DNA from: Blepharisma stoltei
Lineage: Eukaryota > Ciliophora > Heterotrichea > Heterotrichida > Blepharismidae
NCBI GenBank assembly: GCA_914767885.1
Contig: CAJZBQ010000002.1
Span: forward strand, 744,001 to 808,000
Length of the DNA stretch: 64,000 nt
Reading direction: 5' to 3'
Made by a program: the position numbers and the translations under genes. The notes under the pieces are model-generated. The model had not been told where the DNA came from. It searched no databases and saw nothing but the letters and a program-made list of their open reading frames with translations. Below are positions 21,057 through 30,919 of the stretch, one piece after another; within the stretch, counting starts at the first letter, position 1, and every line of letters starts with the position of its first letter.

Positions 21057-23703
21057 TTAAGCTTCAATTTTAAGGAAAAACGGCGTTGCATCAGGATCTA
21101 GCCTTGAACCTCTGATTTGAGATCTTTCAGTAGGCATGCTCTCGGAAAGAAGGTCGTCGACAAATTTTACATGATATTGATCTTCTGAAGTAGTTCCAAT
21201 TTCATAAATTGAATTTTTTCGTTCCAAGCTTTCTTTTAAGAAAAGTGGAGTAAAATTGGCTTCAGCAAATGGTTTGTGAAAATCGAGTTTGTCTTCTCTT
21301 GGAAATGTGTAATCTAATAGCTTATGCCTCAAATGATTCAAATTGAGAAATTCATATAAGGAGCTGTAACCATAATCCTGCCATTCTATCTTCCCGAATT
21401 TAGAAAATAAATGCTGCTCAAGTTGGGAAACGTCTTCTAAAGTGTTAATTTCTGCAACAATGTCTTCTAGCTTGATTTTAGATTCGTAAAACGCATATGC
21501 TTGAAATGCTTCTTTTGTCTCTATTTTTATATTTTCTATTGTCTGCAGCAAATCCTTTAGTTTTGGGAAACCAAATTTAGCAATATGATATTGATTTAGC
21601 GATTTCTTTTTCAAATGAGAAGGAATCTGAGCTAATGGGATTCCGTTTTTAGCCTCTTTTAAAACTTCTATGATATTTGTCTTAATTTCTTCTAAAGTCA
21701 TATGAAAGCTTTCCTCTTCAATATCGTATTCAAACCTAGGATTGAGAACTAATAAAGCTTTATTATATCGGATAATATCTTCATCTATAGCTATTTGTAC
21801 CATATAGCTTAATTTTCCTAAGGAAAATTCAGATAAATGTGTGGGGCCATAAAATTTTACGAGCTGTGCACATCCATATCTGCCTCCTTGGATAGCTAAA
21901 CTTTTGTCTGGGTCGCTTTTAAAATAGTCTTTGAAAAAATCTACCAAACAGCTTCATTCTTTAGTGCTTTTTATATTTAATGGATCTCCAGCTTTGATAT
22001 GTTGGTCATAAGAAAACCATTGCTCTTCACTTGGAAAAATTAATGAAACTACGTCGTTCTTTAAATCATTTACATTGCTAACTTGAAAATTATTTGATTT
22101 TTTGCATTCTTCAATCATATTTTCCCATTGTAAATTATCCGGCTATAAATAAAATGGCATTCGGTTCGAGAGAAATTGGCTCTGCCAATTTTCTCTCCCT
22201 CATGGAATTTTATTTATGGGGTTGGGTTTTCTCTTGAGAACTTCTGCACAGCAACAGCCGTTTAACTTTGGGGATAACCAAAGGCACGGCTCCTCAGTGC
22301 ATTCAAGACATTCGGAGTTTTTTTATCTCTCAGCATATCCCCACGGAGAGATGACCCTTAGGCGGAACACGCGCTGGAGCTGAGTCGGAGCGAGCGACGG
22401 CAACGCGCCGGGTGAGATGTGCGGCGATTTATCTGGCGACTAGCCTTATAGAAGGCTTGGGTGTGGGCTGACCACATATTCCAAGATGGCTTGGTGACGT
22501 CACTAGTTGTCGCTTTGACCCTTTTTTATTAAGGGGTATGGGCATTAGACACCTTAAAGACTATGTAACTAAGTAAATAAGTAAATTATCTGGCTTGATG
22601 CCGAGAGCTTCTTTAAATCTTGATTGAATAGTTTTTTCAGTTGGAAGAAATTCATCAGATTTTAAAGATTTAAGAACCCATGATAAGCTTTCTAAGCTCA
22701 GGCTTTCTAATTTTAATCCAATAAAATTTTTGGAACCAAATCTACCAAATTGCTTTCTTGATAAAAATATGATTTCTAAGCTACTAGCTTCATCTAAAAT
22801 TTTATGACATTTTTCGGCGCTGAAACCATATTTTATTGAAAAATCAGTTATCAACAGCTCAAGTTCTACCATCACTTGTCCTTTCTCAGCAAAAGTCTTT
22901 AATATTTCTATCAAAAAATCATGAATCTGCTTTTGACCACATTTTGGAATGAAAGCTTGCTGTTTATTACAAACTCCAATCGATACATTTAATTTTTCAG
23001 TTTTTATTTTGTCTAACTCAGAATCTTGAAGATCTAACTGGTTTGCGATTCTATAAAACTCAGAGGGATCGGGTAAGAAGCAAATGCTCTTTATTTCTAA
23101 CGGAAAAATTGACATTGAAAACAATAGGGTAGCATTCGGTAAATTATTTTGGATTCTCATTAGATGCGGCTTCATATATGGTGCATTAGCACTAAGTACC
23201 AAAATATTAGTTAAATATTTTCCAGCGGTTACGGATAGATCCAAAATAAACGTTTCTATGTTTCGCAACTCTTTGGAAACTACAAAATCTATCCCGAATT
23301 CATCAAAAATCTTGCTCCATTTTTGATGATTTTCCCCGAAGGCTTTAATTTCTGTGATACTGCTATAATTTTTTCGAATATTTTTTATAGTGGATTTAAT
23401 GTCATCTTTTTTATGTATTTCGCAGGTGTGTAAATCCCAGAATACTGAAACCTTTTTGATAGTAGGAAGCATCTCTTGAACATGGCTAAGATGGATACGA
23501 ATGCATTTTTCGCAAAAAGGGACCTCACAAGTGCAGCATTTTCTTTGAGCTGTAGATGCGCAATGCTTGCATATGGGTTGCCGGGTATGGAATTTTCTTT
23601 TTCCTCCCCTATGGATCATATCATAGCATTTTGTGCAAAAAGCCTCATCGCATTCAGTGCAAGTGAGAGAAGCATTTAAAGCACTGCACTCTTCACAATA
23701 CAT
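21057..23703 (-). CDS. B-box/NYN/LOTUS RNA-binding protein, 731 aa, split by a retroelement-like insertion
   Basis: The N-terminus has two B-box-like zinc clusters (CEECSALNASLTCTECDEAF and CKHCASTAQRKCCTCEVPF). An NYN-type nuclease fold follows (VSVFWDLHTCEI, DFVVSKELRNIETFILDL, LVLSANAPYM), then helical OST-HTH/LOTUS-type segments (IHDFLIEILKTFAEKGQ; IIEVLKEAKNGIPLAQIPSH). NYN plus LOTUS is the layout of MARF1-type germline RNA regulators; the B-box front is unusual. The 451-bp insertion between GIKPDNL and QWENMIEE is flanked by a 14-bp duplication, and removing one unit restores the frame. A UGA Trp lies in KEWSCLVDFF. NYN acidic residues are only partly recognisable, so activity is uncertain. 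Confidence 0.75.
22131..22581 (+). mobile_element. SINE-like element A, copy 2, inside a coding exon
   Basis: Target duplication GTAAATTATC(C/T)GGC at 22130-22143 and 22581-22594. The head TATAAATAAAATGGCATTCG carries a TTCGAGAG...CTCTCCC foldback, followed by a GC-rich core and CACCTTAAAGAC near the tail. TA lies inside the duplication, so TA-to-TA excision removes exactly the element plus one duplicate. Confidence 0.85.
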
Positions 23704-24041
23704 TGGATTTATAAATTTTAAACTTTTTTTGAGAGGTTGAATAAATGGAGCTTAATATTTAGCTAATTGTTATACAAGTTATAAATTTTTCCTAGAGGTA
23801 TATTGCTGCTGTAATAGAGGAATTTTGGTTAATTTTTGGAATTTATCAGAAAGTCTCACTTTTTTTATTTGATATTTTTTAAATTAGCTAGTTAATATTA
23901 AGCTGCTTACCTTAGCTTGGAGAGAAAAATTAACTTATTGAAGTCTAATAAAAAATTAATATTTATAAATAATCATTTAATATATGAAACCATTTTTGAT
24001 TTTAATAATAAAACTATAAGTGAAAAAAAAATAGTTAATTA
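23704..24041. other. intergenic spacer
   Basis: A 338-bp AT-rich spacer between two minus-strand genes. No element ends, foldback or open frame seen. Confidence 0.5.
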
Positions 24042-25091
24042 TTACTCAATATGGATTTTACATCTACTTGGACATCTTATTTGCTTCATAATTTTTTCAG
24101 CAAAAGAGGAAGTATTTTTAAGTGCCCTTAAAGAGACTTCTTGATAATTCTCATTGGAAATCTTTAAATTTTCCAAATTTTCAGGAGTTTTAATTTTTCT
24201 TTTTTCACTGTTTCGATTAGATGAAAACATCTGCTCATAGTTAATAATATTCTCAAGCACTTGTTCACCTTTAACTGAGTTCCTAAAAATTTTTTGTAAT
24301 TTCCAGAATGGCATTTCTCTTAATTTCAATTTATACCTAGAAGTAGATGAGCTTAAAATTCTTTTTGGTTTCTCGTTTTCGTTTTTCTTTGCAGGACTAT
24401 CTTCAGATTTTAGAGATCTTTCCACAATTGGATTTACAGCAGATATTTTACTTAAATTTAAAGATGGAATTTCGTTTATGATGTGCTGCTTTACAGGTGT
24501 ATGTCGTTTAGAAGATTGCTGGCTTTCAAGGATTTTTTCGATGTCAGATTTTTGAGATACTCTTAAAGCATTAGGAGAAATATTAGCAGAGCGTGAAATA
24601 TTTTCTCTTTTAGTAAGTTCATCTAGCACTGGCTTAACTAATTGCTTTTCGCTGGAATTTTTGGAATAAATCAAATTCGAGCTATTTATTTTTTGTAAAG
24701 ATTTTGGCAGAGAAAAATTAGTATAGCTGGTATTGGATTCTTTTAAGTTGCTTCTTGATGATTGCTTTGATGAGGCCAAACTGAAGGATTTATTGATATA
24801 ACCATGCATCAAATTCCCACGGCTTGAACTTGAAGGTGTTCTTGAAGGAGTTAAAGATTTTTTACTGCTAAAACTTCTATCAACGCCCTTTGGGACATCT
24901 AGAAGTTTATATTTCTTTTCAAAAGTAATTATATTAATATAGCGCTTTTTGACGAATTTTTCTTTGGAAGATTTCATAGCCTTGACTTCCTTTACTAGAG
25001 AGTGGTTTTGACTTTTAGATGGCATAGCCAATAAATTTGAAGTATTTAATCCAATGCCCTCAATAACTCCAATATTTGTTTTCGAATTCAT
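24042..25091 (-). CDS. Ser/Lys-rich disordered protein, 349 aa, unknown
   Basis: Uninterrupted frame without UGA. It is mostly disordered, with SRTPSSSSRGN-type Ser/Arg stretches and KSLTPSRTP basic-proline sites. A more ordered patch near residues 265-300 reads KLREMPFWKLQKIFRNSV. The composition suggests a phospho-regulated cytoskeletal or nuclear protein (inference only). It diverges from the SAM-domain gene across 50 bp, so they may share a promoter. Confidence 0.65.
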   Translation of the reverse strand: MNSKTNIGVIEGIGLNTSNLLAMPSKSQNHSLVKEVKAMKSSKEKFVKKRYINIITFEKKYKLLDVPKGVDRSFSSKKSLTPSRTPSSSSRGNLMHGYINKSFSLASSKQSSRSNLKESNTSYTNFSLPKSLQKINSSNLIYSKNSSEKQLVKPVLDELTKRENISRSANISPNALRVSQKSDIEKILESQQSSKRHTPVKQHIINEIPSLNLSKISAVNPIVERSLKSEDSPAKKNENEKPKRILSSSTSRYKLKLREMPFWKLQKIFRNSVKGEQVLENIINYEQMFSSNRNSEKRKIKTPENLENLKISNENYQEVSLRALKNTSSFAEKIMKQIRCPSRCKIHIE

Positions 25092-25141
25092 TTTTTCCGT
25101 TAGCTTCTTTTACTTATATAATGAAAATCAAAATAACTTAA

Positions 25142-25972
25142 ATGTCAAAGATTCAAGAAAGAAATTCAAATAGATTAGCCAATGGTAGACTTCATATAGG
25201 AAAAAGCACAGTTTATAGACCTAGCATGCGCTATAAAGAATGGAGAGGCTCGAAAAGTGGAGAACTTTCAAAAGAATACTCAAAAGAAAATTCTTACAAA
25301 ATGAAGCTTGAATTTCCAGAAAAAGAAGAAATAAATCATATTGACACTCAAACCCCTCATTTTATTGGAAAGTCAAATGACAAGCTCAGCAATTTTTTGT
25401 CGTCAATTGGACTTGAAAAATACATTTCTCAATTCAAAATGAACCAAATTTCTATGGAAGATTTGCCTTATCTTACAAAAGAAGACTTTCAAGATTTAGG
25501 CTTGCCAATAGGCCCAAGGAATCGACTCATAAAATTTCTTAATGAGCAGAAAGGTGAGAATCAAGAAATAAGAGAAAATGATGATTGAAATGGGATTGAA
25601 GAGAAGGAAGAATACGAAGAAGAAATGGAAGAAAAAGAACTAGAAGATAAGGAAATGAGCTTAAAAGAATTCGAAGAAGTTATATTAAAAATTTCAGAAC
25701 AGCAGATAGGCATGATGGAAGCTATTGAAGAAAACCAAAGAGCTATTGTAAAATTAGCAAGCTCAATTGCTCAAGATACCGAATCGAATGCATCGGAAGC
25801 GATGTCTAGCAGACTTTCAAGCTATGAATCTTTTGATAGGAGTAAATCACCGTCAAGATTCGCCCAGCCAACATTGAGTTCGATGGCAAAACAAAAAGTG
25901 ATCCCAAACAAATACATGAAAGTTAGCCCACTGAGACAAGCTTATGCCTTGAAATATTTGAGTAGCCAATAA
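25142..25972 (+). CDS. SAM-domain protein, 276 aa
   Basis: A sterile-alpha-motif domain covers about residues 80-140: LSNFLSSIGLEKYISQFKMN, ISMEDLPYLTKEDFQDLG, GPRNRLIKFL. SAM domains mediate self-association or protein contacts. An acidic stretch (EEKEEYEEEMEEKELEDKE) and a short coiled coil follow, then a basic tail. One UGA gives Trp in DDWNG. No catalytic domain. Confidence 0.8.
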
Positions 25973-26199
25973 ATTTAAATATGATAAAATTAGTCTTAAT
26001 TGTATTGATTTAACAAATTCTTTTAAGTTTCAACTTTTACAATTTTTATTATTGCAATGTTCTTTTGAGATTCAACGTTAAAATTTATAATATAAGTCAA
26101 ATTTGCATTTGGCTTTAAGTGTCAGTCGGAATCTTTAAAATTTTAGCCTAATATATACAAAGATTTAATCCCATATTTTAAAAAATCGTTAAAAATTTA

Positions 26200-26640
26200 A
26201 TGGAAATAACGAAGTTTATCATTTTACTTTTTACCTTTGCTTTTGCTTCAGATGTTATAGGGGAAGCGTACTCAGAAGAATTGAAGTCAAAAAGTACCTC
26301 AGCAATCACTTATAAGCTTGCCTCAGTAGCTGGCTATACAATTCAAGATCTCTCTGGTTGGATTTCTCCAAGGATAGTGAGCGAATTAACACTTGACAGT
26401 CAAGACGCATCAATTACAGGATCAGCTGATGTAATTCCATCAGAATCTCAATATTATGATGGGTCTAGCAATCTTCATGCGTCGAGCTTAAGATGCAGAT
26501 TATTAGTTTCAATTAAAACTTGCACAGCTTTGCCAAGCTGTGGCTGGTGTGGGTCATCAAATATTTGCATACCTGGAAGTTTGGAAGGGCCACTTTATCC
26601 ATGTGAATTAGGACATTACACATATACTTATAATATTTAA
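26200..26640 (+). CDS. secreted Cys-rich protein with PSI-like end, 146 aa
   Basis: A signal peptide (KFIILLFTFAFASDVIG) precedes a Ser/Thr-rich region without recognisable fold. The C-terminus has a plexin/PSI-like Cys cluster, CTALPSCGWCGSSNICIPGS. It is probably extracellular or in the secretory path. Short for PSI proteins, so a downstream continuation beyond an unrecognised IES cannot be excluded. Confidence 0.6.
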   Translation: MEITKFIILLFTFAFASDVIGEAYSEELKSKSTSAITYKLASVAGYTIQDLSGWISPRIVSELTLDSQDASITGSADVIPSESQYYDGSSNLHASSLRCRLLVSIKTCTALPSCGWCGSSNICIPGSLEGPLYPCELGHYTYTYNI

Positions 26641-27232
26641 CTGAAATTTTTAATCTTAAATTGGACTTACTAATTGGGGATAAAGATATTGAACTAGTAA
26701 TATAAATTAAATTTAACAATCAGACAAAATTGTGAATTTATAATATATGCTTCCATAGCATAAACCTAAATGAAAGATTAAGGTAGCAGAAATAAATTAT
26801 CAATGAACTTCTCACATTTGTAATTTATCTTATAATTAAGTAATAGAAAATTTTCGTTAGGATTTAAACTTAGCTATAAAGATTTTGTATCCATACTTAC
26901 TTATAAGACGAACTTTCAAATAAATTATTTATAATTATTTTAATTTGGAATAACTTGACTTGCTCTTTAGTAAAATCCTATTCATGTTAAATAAATTAGG
27001 TATTGAATGCCAAATAATAGCTAGCCAATGCTAAGAGAAAGCTTACTTCGCAGACTAATTATAAAGATTCTAAATAGAAACTTAAAAATGTATTTAAATG
27101 CTTGATTTAAAAACGAAAGGTTTCTAAATCTTCTACATTATTTACAAAAATGGATATGAATTAAACGTGACATCTTATCAGATTCGCCATTTTTATAGCT
27201 TTAAAAGTATTCAAAGCCATTTTAACGATGAC
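26641..27232. other. intergenic spacer
   Basis: Nearly 600 bp of AT-rich DNA. I see no gene, element ends or foldback. Confidence 0.5.
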
Positions 27233-28150
27233 CCCCCTCAATCTTCATGTCTACTGCAACAAAAATTTTTCGAAAAAATCTTCATGCTTACTGCAACACA
27301 ACATTTTTTATAAAAAATTTATGCATTTTTCTCTAGGTGAGTTTCTCAAAAAAAAAATAAAACAGCGCTACTGAGGTGTGTCAATAACCTTCTCATTGAG
27401 ATTTGGACGGCTATTGCCATCGCTCGCCATTTTATTAAACTTATCGAGCTAAAATGTACGGAAAAATTTAAGATGCGCATCGAAAAATTAGTTGCAAGAG
27501 GATTAGGATTAAGATTATTACAGACAGGCGCTAATTATATTGATGACGCAGTCATTAAAGACCTCCCTTACGGAAGGTTCTACCGCTTTTCGACTCCAGC
27601 GCAGAGGATCTATCCCTCTTACGAGTGCCCTTCCGGTACCTTCTGTTGCCTTGGGAGTTCAGTCTTGAGTGGAGGCTTATGGATTTCTGCGCCCTGCTAC
27701 GGGCGATTGGAGTAGCTTGATTCCAAGGATCCTTGGAGTCTATTGGGTGTCAAAGTGCCTTTCTTCGACAGCTACAGGAAAAAGACTGTTCCCCTATGGC
27801 CTGGGCTGAAACCCCAGTTTCTCGTTAGAGGAATACCCATGGGTCCTTGGATCCAAGGACGTTGTTGAGCACCTCCATTTCCAAACACAGGAAAGCAGCC
27901 AAAACCTACCCGGATACACACTTCTTGAGCCTGAGTCTGATTCTCGGCTCGGAGTCCGTCCCAGTTCGCTGTAGCCATAAGGTCTAGACTGCGGCGCCAA
28001 GAGGGCAGGCTGACACGTGTCGCCATTTTAATGTATATAATTTGTTGCAAGAGACATGAAAAAAAAATTATTATTTTTTTATATAAAATTTTATATTAAA
28101 AAATTGCATTTTTGTTGCAATAGACATGAAGATTGAGGGGGGGTCATCGT
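27233..28150. mobile_element. 918-bp TIR element with TA boundaries
   Basis: The left end TAACGATGACCCCCCTCAAT continues to TCTTCATGTCTACTGCAACA and mirrors the right end over about 45 bp, closing at a TA (28151-28152). A second internal direct copy of the CTTCATG(C/T)(C/T)TACTGCAAC block lies 50 bp inside the left end. It hosts a nested SINE-like element. It lies between genes, so excision cannot be tested by frame. Confidence 0.8.
27501..28038 (-). mobile_element. SINE-like element B, copy 1, nested in a TIR element
   Basis: Flanked by AATTAGTTGCAAGAG (27486-27500) and AATTTGTTGCAAGAG (28039-28053). On the minus strand the head reads ACATTAAAATGGCGACACG and the tail ends TAATCTTAATCCTAATCCTC. 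It shares the GTGTATCCGG and GCGG(T/A)AGAACC blocks with copy 3 at 32654. It is GC-rich against an AT-rich background. Open frames within it are not conserved between copies. Confidence 0.8.
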
Positions 28151-28375
28151 TAGAATATAGTTAAGCTTTAAACTTTGATTTGTCTGCCAATTTAATTTTT
28201 TGAATCTAGCATCTGCTCTCATAACACGAAAACATTTATTAATTTTTGGATAAATGCGAAAATTTTTTTTGCACGAAATAAGATGGCTAAAAAAATATCA
28301 TTACAAAAGTCAGATAATATGGCTAAGTGAAAAATGTGCATTTATCTACTATTTTAGTTCTTTTATATAATAATT

Positions 28376-30040
28376 ATGAAAGTTCTTATCTATTTTCTTT
28401 CAGCTTTAAAATTTTTTGCATCAGCATTTGGCGATGGATCTCTTGATGGATATTTTACTTATTCTGAAATCATAAGCTTTATGCAAAATTTAACTTCAAC
28501 ATTTCCAGGGCTTGCCAGATCAGGGACAATTGGCAAAACATATAATGGTGAAGATATCCACTATTTACAGCTATCAACCACATCAGGCTTAAGCCAAGAT
28601 CAAAAAACTGGCATAGTTATAACAGCAGCCCAATTTGCAGGATATCCCCAAGGCGTTTCTCAAGTAATGTTTACTGCACAAGAATTCTCTAACAGTTATA
28701 GCTCAGACCCTAATGCAACTTTTATTTTGAGTGTTTCCAATATTTGGTTAATACCGGTCATCAATGTAGATGGCTACAAAAATATTGAAAATGTTTACAG
28801 AGAAAGTAAGAGTTTCGATGTTAATTTGAAAAATCTCAATACATCTGGATGTTCAACTGGAGGCGGGGTCAATCTTGATAGAAACTGGGGATACAAATGG
28901 GATCATGGCGAATCATCAAATGACCCTTGTGATCCAACTTATCATGGCTGAAATGCTTTTTCAGAGCCTGAAACGAGTGCTTTGAGGTCTTTTATTGAAG
29001 ATAAGAATATTACTTTATGGGTGCACTATGACAGAAATGGGAGTTATTGCACAATTCCATATACTTTTTCTGAGTTATCTGATTTTTCAGTAGCGGAGCA
29101 GCCATTTTACGATCAATTATATTATTCTCAGGGGCGCATTTATTCAGTAGGAAAAGCAAAGCCATCCTATGGGTCAAACGAGGATGGAACATTGATTGAT
29201 TATGCTTTCTCACAAGGAATCTTTTCCTTAGAGATTGGAATAAATCCACATAATAGCATGGAGTTGTTTTATGATTATTATAATGGGCTAATTGAAATTA
29301 TGAGCCTTTCAAATTTTTACATCGACATTTCATATTCTTCTTTATATGAAACCAGCTGTAAGGATGCCTACCTTTGCATTAACTCTAATTCAAGCAGTTA
29401 CTTTACTTTAATGATTGACATTAGTAATAATGGCATTAGAGACGCTCTAAATTTAAAATTGTTGCTGCTTGCTTCAAATCCAGCTGGAAATGGATATACG
29501 CTATCACCTACAAGTTTGGAAATGTTTTCGAGCTGGAATTATAATTATATTCCTATGACAATTTCTACAAATTCTAGCTATATATCGATGGATGCCAATT
29601 TTGATATTTTAGCCTTCAGTTCTATCAGGTTTTATTTGACAGTTGAAAAAGCTTTTATCGAAGAAGCTGATAAAGAGGTTCAAATTAATTATGAATGGCA
29701 AATTTTAGAAGGAAGTATACTGGCTTATGATGGTAATAATGAAAATTTGAATATATCTAGAAAATTAATGGAAAGCGAATATTATTATAGTAATAGTGAA
29801 GATGATAAACCTTATAGTAAATGGATAGCTGTTGGGATTGGCTTCGGAATTGAAACAATCGTGATATGCATCTTGATATGGCTTGTATGTCACTATAAGA
29901 AGAAATTGAAAGAATCTACACGCTTTGATCCGTCTAAAAATGAAGGAAGGTTCAATGGTCAGCTACAATTCAAGCCAATTGGAACACCTGGAGAAACTAT
30001 TGACAACTCTCCACAAAGATTTGAGTCACCACAGATTTAG
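28376..30040 (+). CDS. M14 carboxypeptidase-like membrane protein, metal-site residues missing, 554 aa
   Basis: A signal peptide is followed by an M14 fold: IVITAAQFAGYPQGVS (family HxxE position), IWLIPVINVDGY, GVNLDRNWGYKW, LWVHYDRNGSYC and GIFSLEIGINP. The HxxE zinc ligands are replaced (Q and Q at those positions), while the later His, the Asn-Arg pair and the catalytic-like Glu of SLEIG remain. Zinc binding is therefore doubtful. A beta-rich ectodomain, one transmembrane helix (IETIVICILIWLVCHY, about residue 470) and a cytoplasmic tail follow. One UGA gives Trp in HGWNAF. Likely a surface receptor-like pseudo-peptidase (inference). Confidence 0.8.
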
Positions 30041-30091
30041 GAGTAACCATTTTAACTAATTTGTGCCGTTAAATATATTTTAAATTTAAAA

Positions 30092-30892
30092 ATGATATTC
30101 CTACTTTTTATTTTAAACTTAGCTCAGGCTGGACATCCTGGATTATTCAAGCAATCTACAATTCTTACACAAAAACTCCAAAAATCTTTATGGGATGAAG
30201 CTTTAAATGACCTGGACTCAATCCAAAGCCAATTTAGCTATACATTTGACGATTTTCTTCAATGGAGAGAAAGGTTTGTGCAGCTTCAAGAAAGCACCAA
30301 CGAGCAAATCTTACGAGAACTCTTTGGCAAGGTAGGGGAAAGGGACTTACGAAAAGAATTATCAAGATGCGGAATTTTAAAAACATTTGACCCTGACATC
30401 AAATATATCCAAGACGTCTGCAAAGCAAAGAATTCTGCTTATCAAATAGTGAAACTTGAGCTTGGAGATTTGGCTGATAAAACAAAAGACTGTTCTTTGG
30501 TTGTCCCAAAGTTCAAGGTGAGCATTGATACAGCTTATGATGATTTTTTGATCAGTCCTTTAAGCTTTCTTCAAATATCGAAAAAAATCGATGAAGATGA
30601 AGAAGCAGTTAACATTGTGGATACTGAACAGTCGGAGCTCATGCTCCAAGCAAATGATGAAATTATTGAGAAAGATAAGGCTAATACAGCGTTTCTAGAT
30701 GAAAAGCAGCCAAGTGATAGCTCTTCTCAATCTCCACAAGCAGCATCACAACGAAAAAATCCAATGCAAAATATCATAGACTTATATGACAAAGAGGCAG
30801 AAAATGTGTGCAAAGACTACAAAGATTTGACGTCAAAATTGCTAAATTTATATCAGTCAGGACAATTATTAGTTAATAAAATTTCATTTTAA
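30092..30892 (+). CDS. secreted helical protein, 266 aa, unknown
   Basis: A short signal peptide (MIFLLFILNLAQAG) starts an all-helical, charged protein. It has three Cys (CGILK, DVCKAKN, DCSLVV) and another near the end (NVCKDYK). No family recognised. It lies 51 bp after the M14-like gene on the same strand and could share its secretory location. Confidence 0.65.
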   Translation: MIFLLFILNLAQAGHPGLFKQSTILTQKLQKSLWDEALNDLDSIQSQFSYTFDDFLQWRERFVQLQESTNEQILRELFGKVGERDLRKELSRCGILKTFDPDIKYIQDVCKAKNSAYQIVKLELGDLADKTKDCSLVVPKFKVSIDTAYDDFLISPLSFLQISKKIDEDEEAVNIVDTEQSELMLQANDEIIEKDKANTAFLDEKQPSDSSSQSPQAASQRKNPMQNIIDLYDKEAENVCKDYKDLTSKLLNLYQSGQLLVNKISF

Positions 30893-30919
30893 GCATTTTA
30901 AAAAAGACGACATTAATAA

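Noticed and set aside
22141-22175. GGTTCGAG as a Pol III B box in the SINE-like heads
   Set aside because: No convincing A box at the right distance upstream, and the motif lies in a foldback at the very start of the element.
27473-28050. GC-rich ORFs of 68-92 codons, similar at 32637-33135 and 40129-40504
   Set aside because: They lie in SINE-like elements, are not conserved between copies and shift frame; they reflect base composition only.
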